Part shown: one piece after another, positions 29,209 to 38,245 of the stretch | Position numbering within the stretch: position 1 is the first letter of the stretch | How the letters are laid out: each line of letters starts with the position of its first letter | Assembly: GCF_003368325.1 (NCBI RefSeq) | Contig: NZ_CP031467.1 | Span: 2,294,001-2,358,000, forward strand | Length of the DNA: 64,000 nt | Source of the DNA: Paraburkholderia caffeinilytica | Lineage (GTDB): Bacteria > Pseudomonadota > Gammaproteobacteria > Burkholderiales > Burkholderiaceae | Direction: 5' to 3' | The notes under the pieces: model-generated | Told to the model about the DNA's origin: nothing | Seen by the model: only the letters and a program-made list of their open reading frames with translations | Database searches by the model: none | Translations under genes and position numbers: made by a program

Positions 29209-30237
29209 ATGAACGACGACACTCTCGACTCACAGGACGGCGCCGATGGCGCCGTGCCTTTTGCCCGGCTCAAGCCGGAAATCGTGCTCGACGCGCTCGA
29301 CAGCGTGCTCAGCAGCGTCGGCGTGTACACCGACGGCCGCATGTTGCCGCTCAACAGTTACGAGAACCGCGTGTACCAGGTGGGCGTGGAAGACGGCCCG
29401 CCGGTGGTCGCCAAGTTCTACCGTCCCGAGCGTTGGACCGACGCCGCCATTCTCGAAGAACACGCCTTTGTCGCCGACCTCGCCGCGCGTGAGATTCCGG
29501 CGGTGCCCGCGCGTGTTTTCGACGGCCGCACACTGCACACCTTCGACGGTTTCCGTTTCTCGATCTTCGAACGCCGCGGCGGCCGCGCGCCCGATCTGGA
29601 CCGGCGCGATACGCTCGAATGGCTGGGGCGTTTTATCGGCCGCATCCATGCGGTTGGGCAGACGCAGAACTACACCGAGCGTCCCACGCTCGACATCGAC
29701 ACGTTTGGCTACGAGCCGCGCGATTTCCTGCTGTCACACCGCTTCGTGCCTGACGACGTGCGGCCGGCATGGGAAACCGTGGTGAATCTCGCGCTTGAAG
29801 GCGTCGAACGCGCTTTCGAGCGCGCCGGCGATATTCGCATGTTGCGAATGCACGGCGATTGTCATCCGAGCAATGTGTTGTGGACCGACGCGGGTCCGCA
29901 TTTCGTCGACTTCGACGATAGCCGCATGGGTCCGGCAGTGCAGGATTTGTGGCTGCTGCTGCCGGGCGAGCGCGCCGAGGCGTCGCGTGCGCTGGCGGAT
30001 CTGCTCGCGGGCTACGAAGACTTCTGCGACTTCGAGCCGCGCGAACTGTACCTCGTCGAAGCGTTGCGCACGCTGCGGCTGATTCACTACCAGGCGTGGC
30101 TTGCGCGCCGTTGGGACGACCCGGCTTTTCCGGCCGCGTTTCCGTGGTTCAACACGCAGCGCTATTGGGAAGACCGCATCCTCGAACTGCGCGAGCAGCT
30201 CGGCGCGATGCAGGAAGGGCCGCTCTGGCCGGTTTGA
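29209..30237 (+). CDS. srkA: Stress-response kinase A (SrkA/YihE)
   Basis: 342-residue APH/choline-kinase-fold protein kinase. The N-terminal lobe has NSYENRVYQVG and the ATP Lys in VVAKFYRPERW. The catalytic loop is MHGDCHPSNVLW and the metal-binding segment HFVDFDDSRMGP. YihE in E. coli protects against stress-induced death by countering toxin MazF-type damage and envelope stress. The length is normal for the family. Confidence 0.92.
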   Translation: MNDDTLDSQDGADGAVPFARLKPEIVLDALDSVLSSVGVYTDGRMLPLNSYENRVYQVGVEDGPPVVAKFYRPERWTDAAILEEHAFVADLAAREIPAVPARVFDGRTLHTFDGFRFSIFERRGGRAPDLDRRDTLEWLGRFIGRIHAVGQTQNYTERPTLDIDTFGYEPRDFLLSHRFVPDDVRPAWETVVNLALEGVERAFERAGDIRMLRMHGDCHPSNVLWTDAGPHFVDFDDSRMGPAVQDLWLLLPGERAEASRALADLLAGYEDFCDFEPRELYLVEALRTLRLIHYQAWLARRWDDPAFPAAFPWFNTQRYWEDRILELREQLGAMQEGPLWPV

Positions 30238-30333
30238 GTAAGTGCGTTTCCACGCGTCTGCCGTTCCAGGGCGGCTTCGCATGGCGGCGGCATGAAGCGG
30301 AGCGCCGCGGGTCTGCGGCGCTTTTACGGTGTT

Positions 30334-32235
30334 TCAGGGCGCCTGCGACGCCACGCTCGACGATTCCACCAGCGTCGATTTGACGATCACTTCGGCGCGC
30401 ACGTCGCGCCCGATCGCCTCGATCGCGGGGTGCATCTGCGTGAAGTCGTCGGGCGTGCAGACTTCGCTGTCGAAGTGGGTGGTGCCGTCGCGCGTCATCG
30501 TCACCACGTTGTGGAGCGGATCCAACGTGTACTGAGACTGGAAATCGACGAAACGGTCCTGGGTTCGTTTCGCCTCCGGCATCTCGAGCACGTGGAAATT
30601 CGCGGGCAATTCAAGGCGCGCGTGTTCATGCAACGCCAGGTTGTGGCAGACGAACGGCTGCGTGCGCTGCCGTTCGCCGAGCCAGTAGCGGGCGCCCGAC
30701 TCGAAGCCGCCGGCCAGACTCGTCAGCGCCGGAATCGATGCCGCTGCGCCCGGCACCACGAGACTTTCCAGCGTGCCTTTCATCGTGATCGTCAGCGGGC
30801 CGTCGGCCGCGCTGAGATCGCTGGTGGTCAGCGTGGCGGTGCCGCGCAGGTTGGCGCTGCGTAGTTCCGCCTGGATCGAATCCTCACGTTGCGCGGGCGT
30901 CTGCGTGCGCAACATCGCGCGCGCCTGTTCGGCTGTGGCACCCGAGGCTTCCAGCCGATAGGTGAAGCTCGCCGAGCCATCCGGTTCGACCTTGATCGAC
31001 AGGTCGGTGTTGTGCGTCGTCAACTCGGTGGCGGGTGTTTGTGCGACCACCCCCTGATTCACGAGCACCGTTGGACGGTTCATATCGGACGCTGGCAGAA
31101 AGCCGAATTCGACATTCGACGCGGTCGAATCGGCGTATTGCTGCAAATCCGGCAGCCACGTGATGGCGTGATTGATGACGCCGTAACCCGGCACGCTCGG
31201 CAGCGTATAGATCGACCCGCTGCTGATCAAGGCCGGCTCGTTGCGGATGCCGACCGCGTCGAGCAGCGCGCCATATAACGCCACGTGATCCTTGCAGTCG
31301 CCGTAGCGGTTCGCGAGGATCGCGCTTGCGCTGTGCGGCACCACCGAGCCGCGTCCGACATAGATCGCCACGTAGCGGACGTCGCGACGCACCCAGTCGT
31401 ACAGCGTCTTGGCTTTCTCGCGTGGGGTGTGGTCACGCGCGGTCAGCTTTTGCGCAAGACGCGTGACGGCGGCGTCGCGCGCGCCCGGATCGGCGGAGGA
31501 TGCCCTGTAGCTGGCGGCGAAAGCGGCATAGTCCGGAAAGGTCGAGACCATGAGCCGGTCGCCATAGGACACGTACGCGATCGAGCCGCGCTCCAGCCGG
31601 CTGAAATGCGCCTTGTCGTAACGATATTCGTAGCGTGTGCGGCCGTCGCGCGTGACCGGTTTCAGCGTGGTGAAGCCGCGTGCATCGGCATAGAGCGGTT
31701 TGTCGGCGGGCAGATCGTAGATGAGGCGAAAGTTGTGGGTCGGTGCGAGATCGGGCGGGGTGAAGTCGCTGAATTCGCCCGGCACGATCGGCTGCTTTTG
31801 CGTCTTGCAATAGGTGAGGTGCACGCGCGCACCGGGCTCGACAGCGGGGAATACGATCACCTTTTCCTGGATGTCCTGGAACATCGGCGCGTCGAACGAA
31901 CGGGCTTCCTGCACGTCGCGGATCTGCTCGGGCTGCACGTCGTGACGCACGCCGTCGGCGGTGGTCGTATATGCCTCGATGATCTGCACGTCCGCCATGT
32001 TGCGGTTGAACCAGACGTATTGCTGCGCCACCCGTGCGACGCCTGCTTCGTTGTTCACGCGCAGCGTCATCGAATCGAGCTTCGAGAAGGAGCCGTCGGC
32101 GTTGACGGTGAAGGTCTGCGTTTCGCCTTCGTTGGTATAGGGATCGTCCAGTTTTGCCTCGATGCTCGCGCTCGCGTTGTGAACGCCGGCAAGCCAGCCG
32201 AAAGAAGCAACACAGACCAAAGAGGAGAGGCGCAT
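30334..32235 (-). CDS. DUF3857 / transglutaminase-like secreted protein
   Basis: 633 residues from the Met at 32235. A signal peptide (RLSSLVCVASFGWLAGVHNASA) precedes a DUF3857 domain of about 180 residues. A transglutaminase-like domain follows: Cys in ANRYGDCKDHVALYG, His in GVINHAITWLPD and a following Asp. The C-terminal third is a beta-rich domain. The catalytic triad looks intact. The role is unknown; relatives are extracytoplasmic. It is divergent from the PepSY gene across a region with a Fur-like site. Confidence 0.85.
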   Translation of the reverse strand: MRLSSLVCVASFGWLAGVHNASASIEAKLDDPYTNEGETQTFTVNADGSFSKLDSMTLRVNNEAGVARVAQQYVWFNRNMADVQIIEAYTTTADGVRHDVQPEQIRDVQEARSFDAPMFQDIQEKVIVFPAVEPGARVHLTYCKTQKQPIVPGEFSDFTPPDLAPTHNFRLIYDLPADKPLYADARGFTTLKPVTRDGRTRYEYRYDKAHFSRLERGSIAYVSYGDRLMVSTFPDYAAFAASYRASSADPGARDAAVTRLAQKLTARDHTPREKAKTLYDWVRRDVRYVAIYVGRGSVVPHSASAILANRYGDCKDHVALYGALLDAVGIRNEPALISSGSIYTLPSVPGYGVINHAITWLPDLQQYADSTASNVEFGFLPASDMNRPTVLVNQGVVAQTPATELTTHNTDLSIKVEPDGSASFTYRLEASGATAEQARAMLRTQTPAQREDSIQAELRSANLRGTATLTTSDLSAADGPLTITMKGTLESLVVPGAAASIPALTSLAGGFESGARYWLGERQRTQPFVCHNLALHEHARLELPANFHVLEMPEAKRTQDRFVDFQSQYTLDPLHNVVTMTRDGTTHFDSEVCTPDDFTQMHPAIEAIGRDVRAEVIVKSTLVESSSVASQAP

Positions 32236-32349
32236 GGCGGTCAGGTATCCGGAACGGCAACGTTGACGGGGTCGCCAGCTAGAGTCGGATTGCGCCGCCC
32301 GGATGTCAAGCGGATGCCGCGCATTGCGATTGAGCAAATGCCTCAATTA

Positions 32350-32368
32350 TGTAATGATATCCATTCTC
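32350..32368. promoter_or_regulatory. Candidate Fur box
   Basis: TGTAATGATATCCATTCTC matches the 19-bp consensus GATAATGATAATCATTATC at 14 positions, including the central ATGATA and CATT blocks. It lies between the divergent DUF3857 and PepSY genes in a locally A/T-rich patch. Confidence 0.65.
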
Positions 32369-32560
32369 AATTGAAAGGCATCGCCAGCGTTCTGTCACAT
32401 TTCTCCTCCTCTGTGACTGCCAGCCAGCCTCTCAGCCGGACGGCCTGGACCGCAAGCCGGGTTCGTCCGGCTCTTCCCTTCGAACTTCCTTTTACCGCTG
32501 GTGAGCGCGAGCGCTTCGTCGCCGCCCGCCGGCGAGGGTTTAACTTGCTGCGCCTGGAGC

Positions 32561-33307
32561 ATGGATGTGAACGCGCCTGATTCGATCGATATGAAACCTG
32601 CTGCTGGCGGCGGCACGCAATATACGGCTCATACGCTGGAGCGCGGTCGTCATCTGATGGACGATGCTGAGCAGGCGGCGCGGCGCCAGCGTTCGCGGCG
32701 AGCGAATTTCATCAAGTGGCTGCGCAAGGTGCACGGCTGGGTTGGCCTATGGGGCGCGGTGTTGGGGCTGATGTTCGGCGCGACCGGTTTTCTGCTGAAT
32801 CATCGGGCTGGGCCGTTGAAGGTGTCGTCCGGTGAGCCGCAGGTTGAGGAGATGCAAATCCCCGTGCCGCAAAAGAAATTGGGTTCGCCGATGGAAATGG
32901 CGAAGTGGCTCAAGGGCGAGTTGAAGATCGACGGCAAGCCGGGGCGGGTGAAGCGCGAGCCGGCGCATCCGGTCGCGTGGGGCGATCGCAGCACGATGCA
33001 GCCGGAGTTCTGGCAGGTCGGGATTGTTGGACCGGCTCAGAACGTGCAGGCCGAATACTGGGTCGGCAATGGCTTTGTGGCGGTGAAACGCACGCAGAAC
33101 TCGTTTCTCACGACGATGAATAACCTGCATCGCGGCGTGGGGCTGAGTGTCGGCTGGGTGTTGCTGATCGATACGATTGCCGGTGGGATGATTCTGCTTT
33201 CTCTGACTGGCGTCCTGCTGTGGACTGAACTGAATAAGCGGCGGATGGTGGGGGTCGTGCTGGTGGGTGGGTCGGTGATTGCTGCGGTGGTTTGCGGGTT
33301 GATGTGA
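32561..33307 (+). CDS. PepSY-associated transmembrane protein
   Basis: About 248 residues; start uncertain (Met at 32561 or 32591). After a polar basic N-terminus comes a transmembrane helix with RKVHGWVGLWGAVLGLMFG, then a periplasmic PepSY-like domain. A second helix pair follows, beginning NNLHRGVGLSVGWVLLIDT. The two conserved histidines (HGW and LHR) are a hallmark of the PepSY_TM family linked to iron uptake or reduction. The upstream Fur-like box supports iron regulation. Confidence 0.82.
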   Translation: MDVNAPDSIDMKPAAGGGTQYTAHTLERGRHLMDDAEQAARRQRSRRANFIKWLRKVHGWVGLWGAVLGLMFGATGFLLNHRAGPLKVSSGEPQVEEMQIPVPQKKLGSPMEMAKWLKGELKIDGKPGRVKREPAHPVAWGDRSTMQPEFWQVGIVGPAQNVQAEYWVGNGFVAVKRTQNSFLTTMNNLHRGVGLSVGWVLLIDTIAGGMILLSLTGVLLWTELNKRRMVGVVLVGGSVIAAVVCGLM

Positions 33308-33357
33308 GGTGGGTTTTTTGCCTGCTCGGCGTTTTTTGTCTGTGTGTTTGCGGTGTT

Positions 33358-33594
33358 GGGCTTTCCTTGATCTGGATTTTGTGCCTTTCCTTGAATTGCT
33401 AGTGGTCTATTAGTGTCGCCCCTGTGCGGGGCAGGCACTTACTTCTCTTTGCCGCCGCAAAGAGAAGTAAGCAAGAGAAAGCGGCTCACACCGATCCTGC
33501 TAAGTGGGCGCCTCTGTTTGCACAGGGTAGTGGTGCATCTGGAATCGGTGCTCGCGCCTCTGCCTGCGCTGGTGACAAGGGAGTCATACTTCCG
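33358..33594 (+). repeat. Left inverted arm of repeat copy A
   Basis: It is the reverse complement, at high identity, of the right arm at 34055-34320. It contains a perfect 15-bp hairpin (CTTACTTCTCTTTGC 33438-33452 with 33457-33471) and a CCCC-tgtgc-GGGG dyad. Confidence 0.9.
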
Positions 33595-33701
33595 GCGGCG
33601 CTGCGCGCGCCGAAGAGCACCTCATAAAACCACCCGCTACGTTTCGCACTCGCGTTTCGCGACCGTGTAGTGGCTCGTCATTGCACCGCCATCACAATCG
33701 T

Positions 33702-33813
33702 CACCGCCACCGCCACCGCCACCGCCACCGCCACCGCCACCGCCACCGCCACCGCCACCGCCACCGCCACCGCCACCGCAAGTGCAAGTGCAAGTGCAAG
33801 TGCAAGTGCAAGT
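33702..33813. repeat. Central hexamer array of copy A
   Basis: About 13 tandem CACCGC units (33702-33779) pass directly into 6 GCAAGT units (33778-33813). A few GCGATT hexamers follow near 33835-33847. Copy B has fewer of the first two and more of the third. Confidence 0.95.
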
Positions 33814-34054
33814 GCGCCTGCAACCGCGACTGCGATTGCGATTGGAAGGGTAGCTGCGGTTGCGACTTTGGTCGTGGTGGTGATTGTGACTGGGGTTGGG
33901 ACGATGATTGCAGCACGCCGGCAGATCATTTGAAGTGGGGGTTTCCGGGGTGAGGGCGGAGGCGCGTCGCCGAGGCGAAGCCGATGGCTCCACCAAACCC
34001 AAACGAAGCCGCTGGTTTCCCATGCAGACCCGTCCGCGACGCACGCAGTGCGGA

Positions 34055-34320
34055 GTGGGAGCTGATGAGTCCCTTGTCACTAACGCCTGAAGGTGCGAGG
34101 GCACGGATTCCAGATGCACCACCACCCTGTGCGAGCTACGGTGCCCACTTAGCAGGAGCGGTGTGAGCCGCTTTCTCTTGCTTACTTCTCTTTGCGGCGG
34201 CAAAGAGAAGTGAGTGCCTGCCCCGCACAGGGGCGAACGCTAATAGACCACTAGCAATTCAAGGAAAGGCACAAAATCCAGATCAAGGAAAGGCACGAAA
34301 GCCAGATCAGGGAAAGACAA
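34055..34320 (-). repeat. Right inverted arm of repeat copy A
   Basis: Inverted match of 33358-33594. Beyond the core arm it carries about two iterations of a 24-bp unit (AAGGAAAGGCACAAAATCCA plus GATC). Confidence 0.9.
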
Positions 34321-34370
34321 CACCATAAGCACAAGAACAACAAACGTCCGCGCAGCCCAAAAAAAAGCAA

Positions 34371-35393
34371 CTAAACACTACAAGCAGCCCCACCAGAAGC
34401 AGCAATCTCCCGCGCTGCCTTAGCGCCTTCAACCTGCAGCAAGGTCGGCAACGAAACGCCATTTTTAGCCGCAGTAACCTCAGCGAGAATGGAAACAGCG
34501 ATCTCAGGCGGCGTCCGGCTGCCGATATAAATCCCGACCGGCCCATGCAATCGAGCCAACTCGGTATCGTTCAGATCGAACTCTTTCAACCGCTCGCGCC
34601 GCGCCTGATTATTCCTTCTCGACCCCAAAGCACCCACATAAAACGCCGGCGTCTTCAACGCCTCCATCAACGCGAGATCGTCGAGCTTCGGATCATGCGT
34701 CAAGGCAATCACCGCGCACCGCTCGTCGAGCTTCATGTCGGTCACCGTATCGTCCGGCATCGTCCGCACGATCTTCGTGCCGGGAATATTCCACTCCTCG
34801 GTGTACTCCTCGCGCGGATCGCACACGGTGACCTGATAATCGAGCCCGACGGCGATGTTGCACAGGTAGCGCGACAACTGCCCCGCGCCGATCACCAGCA
34901 TCCGGTAGCGCGGGCCGTGAATCGTCAGCAGGCGCTCACCGTCGAAATGCACGCCGTCTGTCGCCTGCGCCGTATCGAGCCGTACCACGCCCGTCACCAT
35001 GTCGACTTCGCGAGCCACCAGCCGACCTTCCTCCACCGCATGGCACAGTTCGGCAATGCCGCTTTGTGGCGTCAAAGGTTCCAGCACCAGTTGAATCGTG
35101 CCGCCGCAAGGCAGGCCGAAGCGATGCGCTTCTTCCGCCGAAATACCGTACTTCACCGCCTCCGGGCATGTCTGTTCAATACCCTTTTGCCGCACGCGGT
35201 CGATCAGGTCGTCTTCGATGCAGCCGCCGGATACCGAACCCACCACGAGGCCATCGTCACGCACCGCGAGCATCGCGCCCTCGGGACGCGGCGACGAGCC
35301 CCACGTTTTCACCACCGTCACCAGTAGCGCGCGATGCCCTTCTTCCAGCCAACGTGCGCTGGACTTCAGGACTTCGAGATCCACGCTGTCCAT
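34371..35393 (-). CDS. xdhC: XdhC/CoxI-family molybdenum cofactor protein
   Basis: 340 residues. The N-terminal domain has VTVVKTWGSSPRPEGAMLAV and the conserved SGGCIEDDL and GLPCGGTIQL blocks. The C-terminal Rossmann domain has MLVIGAGQLSRYL and ends VGIYIGSRTPPEIAVSI. XdhC proteins bind and insert the sulfurated Mo cofactor into hydroxylases. It is the last gene of the cox operon and overlaps coxG by 28 bases. It ends 28 bp from repeat copy A. Confidence 0.92.
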   Translation of the reverse strand: MDSVDLEVLKSSARWLEEGHRALLVTVVKTWGSSPRPEGAMLAVRDDGLVVGSVSGGCIEDDLIDRVRQKGIEQTCPEAVKYGISAEEAHRFGLPCGGTIQLVLEPLTPQSGIAELCHAVEEGRLVAREVDMVTGVVRLDTAQATDGVHFDGERLLTIHGPRYRMLVIGAGQLSRYLCNIAVGLDYQVTVCDPREEYTEEWNIPGTKIVRTMPDDTVTDMKLDERCAVIALTHDPKLDDLALMEALKTPAFYVGALGSRRNNQARRERLKEFDLNDTELARLHGPVGIYIGSRTPPEIAVSILAEVTAAKNGVSLPTLLQVEGAKAAREIAASGGAACSV

Positions 35394-35962
35394 GATTTCT
35401 TCCTTTTGGTTCCGCCGCCGCCGGACTCCGTGTCCGTGGCCTCATTCGATTCCGTATTTTGCGCCGCTGCGTCGGAGGCTGCAGTGTCCCCGTCATCCGG
35501 GGCCGTGGCGCCGTCAGCGTCGCCGCCGACCTGCGCGCCGAAGCGCTTGAAAAATTCGCCCGCGATCTTACGCGCCGCGCCGTCGACCAGCCGCGAACCG
35601 ATCTGGGCGAGCTTACCGCCGACCTGCGCCGTCGCCGTGTACGTGAGCTTCGTCGCGTCTTCGCCTTCGGGTTCGAGCGTGACGCGCGTATTGCCTTTGC
35701 CGAAGCCTGCCGCACCGCCCTGGCCTTCGAAAACGATGGTGTAGCTGTTCGGCGCCTCGATGTCGGTCAGCAGCATACGCCCTTTGAAGCGCGCCTTCAC
35801 GGGACCGACCGATGCGCTCAACACCACCGCATACGCGTTTTCGCCATCCGGGTCGATGCTCTCGCAGCCGGGAATGCACACGCGCAGGATTTCGGTATCG
35901 TTCAGCGCATCCCAGGCGCGCTGCTGAGGAACCGGCAGCGTATGGGTTTCACTCAATTCCAT
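35366..35962 (-). CDS. coxG: CoxG-like SRPBCC protein
   Basis: 198 residues. A SRPBCC/CoxG domain (residues 1-150: VPQQRAWDALNDTEILRVCIPGCES, seen as two parts VPQQRAWDALND and LRVCIPGCES) is followed by a low-complexity acidic linker and a basic C-terminal tail (KRKKSWTAW). CoxG is thought to recruit Mo hydroxylases to the membrane. It overlaps coxE by 10 bases. Confidence 0.9.
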   Translation of the reverse strand: MELSETHTLPVPQQRAWDALNDTEILRVCIPGCESIDPDGENAYAVVLSASVGPVKARFKGRMLLTDIEAPNSYTIVFEGQGGAAGFGKGNTRVTLEPEGEDATKLTYTATAQVGGKLAQIGSRLVDGAARKIAGEFFKRFGAQVGGDADGATAPDDGDTAASDAAAQNTESNEATDTESGGGGTKRKKSWTAWISKS

Positions 35963-37338
35963 GGCGTTGCTCCTGCAGTTGTCGTGGCGCGGACGGTCAA
36001 GCGAGGCGCGCGCGTGAGTTGCGCGAGGTCGTGGCCGAATGCTGTCAGACTGTCCAGATTATGAACCGGACGATGTGCGTCGACATACGGCAGGATCGCC
36101 TGCACGCCGCGCGCTTTCGGTGAGAAACCGCTGAAACGCAGCAGCGGGTTGAGCCACACGATACGGTGTGCGAAGCGGCGCAGGCGGGCCATTTCGGTGT
36201 CGAGCACGTCGATCGCTTCGTGATCGAGGCCGTCGGTAACGAGCAGCACGGTGGCCCTGCCGGTCAGCACGCGGCGTGCCCAGCGCCGGTTGAATTCGGC
36301 GAGCGCCGCGCCGATCCGCGTGCCGCCCGACCAGTCGACCACCTGATCGGCCAGCGTCGCGATCGCCACGTCGGGATCGCGCTCGCGCAGCGCGCGCGTC
36401 GCGTTGGTCAGGCGCGTGCCGAAAAGGAACACCTGCAGACGCTCACGCGATTGCAGCAGCGCGTGGCAGAAGTACAGGACCGCGCGCGAATAGCTGCTCA
36501 TCGAGCCGGAGATATCGAGCAGCAGCACGAGCGGGGGTTTGCGTTCCACCACCGCGCGATACTTCCATACCGTCCAGTCGCCGCCTGCGCGCACCGCGTG
36601 CCGGGCGCTCGCGCGCAAATCGGCATGCGTGCCGTGCGAAGCGGCCTTCAGGCGGCGCGTCGGTTCGGTGGCCAGCGGCAGACGCTGGCCGCGGATCAGA
36701 TGACGCAAGGTGCGCCATTCGTCGGCGGAAAGCGTGTCGAAATCGCGATGGCGCAGCCGCTCTTCAGCGCTGAAGGTGACATGCGCGTGCAGGTCGTGCT
36801 GTTCGGTTTCCTGCGGCGCTCTACGGTGCGGCGAGGGTGGCGTGCGCACGGCAAGCGCATCGGCGAGACGGTTGTTGCGTTTGGGCGGCGGCAGCCCGTC
36901 GCGAACTTTCGGCAGCAGCAGCGCACGCAGCTTGCCTTCCCAATCCGGGTCGCGCCAGAACAGGTCGAAGGCGGCGTTGAAGAGGTCGCGTTCGTCCGGC
37001 GCGCAGACCAATAGCGTGGCGAGCGCGGCGCGTACATCGTCGCGGCGGCCGAGGTCGATCCAGTGCAGCGCCTCGAGTGCGTCGACCGCTTGCGCCGGCG
37101 ACATCGGCAAGCCCGCGCCGCGCAGCACGCGCACAAAATGGACGACGTTGTGCGCGAGTGTGGGTGTATCGGTCGGCGAGGTCGACGTTTCGACGGGCGC
37201 GGGCGCCAAGCGTGCACTTGCGTCGTTTGTCAACACGGGACGACTCGCCGATGCACTACTGCTTCGCGCAATGTCGCTGTTTGCGGGCGGTTCACTGCTT
37301 GCTGAAGCGCTGTTGCCAGCGTCGGGGTTCTTTTCCAT
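35953..37338 (-). CDS. coxE: CoxE-like VWA-domain protein
   Basis: 461 residues from the Met at 37338. A Ser/Ala-rich N-terminus is followed by a helical domain (NVVHFVRVLRGAGLPMSPAQ) and a C-terminal von Willebrand A domain with an intact MIDAS motif, LLLDISGSMSSYSRA. CoxE acts with the MoxR AAA+ partner (CoxD) in maturation of the Mo-Cu or related active site. It lies 5 bases after the moxR gene. Confidence 0.9.
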   Translation of the reverse strand: MEKNPDAGNSASASSEPPANSDIARSSSASASRPVLTNDASARLAPAPVETSTSPTDTPTLAHNVVHFVRVLRGAGLPMSPAQAVDALEALHWIDLGRRDDVRAALATLLVCAPDERDLFNAAFDLFWRDPDWEGKLRALLLPKVRDGLPPPKRNNRLADALAVRTPPSPHRRAPQETEQHDLHAHVTFSAEERLRHRDFDTLSADEWRTLRHLIRGQRLPLATEPTRRLKAASHGTHADLRASARHAVRAGGDWTVWKYRAVVERKPPLVLLLDISGSMSSYSRAVLYFCHALLQSRERLQVFLFGTRLTNATRALRERDPDVAIATLADQVVDWSGGTRIGAALAEFNRRWARRVLTGRATVLLVTDGLDHEAIDVLDTEMARLRRFAHRIVWLNPLLRFSGFSPKARGVQAILPYVDAHRPVHNLDSLTAFGHDLAQLTRAPRLTVRATTTAGATPWN

Positions 37339-37343
37339 CGCCG

Positions 37344-38231
37344 TTATCCTGGCGTCGCAAGGCATTGCGCGATCTGCGCGGCGTCGACGCGCGCCAGATC
37401 GTCCTGATACTTGAGCAGCACACCCAGCGTGTTTTGCACCGATTGCGGATCGAGCTCCGTCACCGACAGCGCCTCCAAAGCGCGGCACCAGTCGATCGTT
37501 TCGGCGATGCCGGGCGCCTTGAACAGGTCCATGCCGCGCAGCCGATGCACAAAATCGACCGCGCGCCGTTGCAACTCAGCCGACGTTTGCGGCGCGCGCG
37601 CGGCGACGATCTCCAGTTCCCGATCGCGTTCGGGATAACCGATCCATTGATACAGGCAACGGCGTTTCAACGCATCGTGTACTTCGCGCGTGCGGTTCGA
37701 CGTCATGACCACCAGCGGCGGCTGCTCCGCGCGCACCGTGCCGTATTCGGGAATCGATACCTGAAAGTCGGACAGCAACTCGAGCAGAAATGCTTCGAAC
37801 GGTTCGTCGGCGCGGTCGATCTCGTCGATCAGCAACACGCGCCGCGCGCCCGGATGATTTTCGTCGGGCATCAGCGCTTGCAGCAGCGGCCGCTTCAGCA
37901 GGAATTCGCTGCGATAGAGCGTGTCGTTGCCGGGCCGTTTGCCGGCGGCTTCGGCCAGGCGCAGCGCCATGATCTGGCGCGGGTAGTCCCATTCGTAGAG
38001 CGCGCTGGCAGTGTCGAGTCCTTCGTAGCATTGCAGCCGCAGCATCGAGGTGCCGAGCATCCCCGCCGCGGCTTTGGCGAGTTCGGTCTTGCCGACACCC
38101 GGCTCGCCTTCGACGAACAACGGCCGCTCCATGCGCAGCGCGAGATACAACGCGGTCGCGAGTTCGCGGCTGGCGAAGTAGCTTTGAGCGGCAAGTTGCG
38201 CGAGGGTGTCGTCGATTGAAGCAGGCTGCAT
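37344..38231 (-). CDS. coxD: MoxR-type AAA+ ATPase (CoxD-like)
   Basis: 295 residues. Walker A EGEPGVGKTE (41-50), Walker B VLLIDEIDRAD, sensor 1 VMTSNRTREV and the MoxR-typical ALKRRCLYQWIGYP arginine-finger region. MoxR ATPases act as chaperones with a VWA partner, here coxE immediately downstream. CoxD is needed for active-site assembly in CO dehydrogenase. The start at 38231 is 14 bases after coxM. Confidence 0.92.
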   Translation of the reverse strand: MQPASIDDTLAQLAAQSYFASRELATALYLALRMERPLFVEGEPGVGKTELAKAAAGMLGTSMLRLQCYEGLDTASALYEWDYPRQIMALRLAEAAGKRPGNDTLYRSEFLLKRPLLQALMPDENHPGARRVLLIDEIDRADEPFEAFLLELLSDFQVSIPEYGTVRAEQPPLVVMTSNRTREVHDALKRRCLYQWIGYPERDRELEIVAARAPQTSAELQRRAVDFVHRLRGMDLFKAPGIAETIDWCRALEALSVTELDPQSVQNTLGVLLKYQDDLARVDAAQIAQCLATPG

Positions 38232-38245
38232 GGTGTCGACAATCG

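Larger units (their letters stand above)
33372..34343. repeat. Inverted-arm repeat element, copy A (about 0.97 kb)
   Basis: Non-coding element with inverted arms of about 200-235 bp, terminal 24-bp iterations and a central hexamer array. The same element recurs, in the same orientation, at 42231-43202, on the other side of the cox operon. No transposase or other convincing gene lies inside; open frames here are low-complexity products of the hexamers. Outer flanks (the gcctgctcggcg block near 33319) are also shared with copy B, so the true boundary may be a little wider. Confidence 0.92.

Noticed and set aside
33702..33813. CRISPR-like array
   Set aside because: Units are six bases with no spacers; this is a simple tandem repeat.
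33637..34203. Long open frames rich in poly-dipeptides inside repeat copies A and B
   Set aside because: They are open in several frames on both strands because hexamers lack stop codons; no ribosome-binding site, no conserved protein features.
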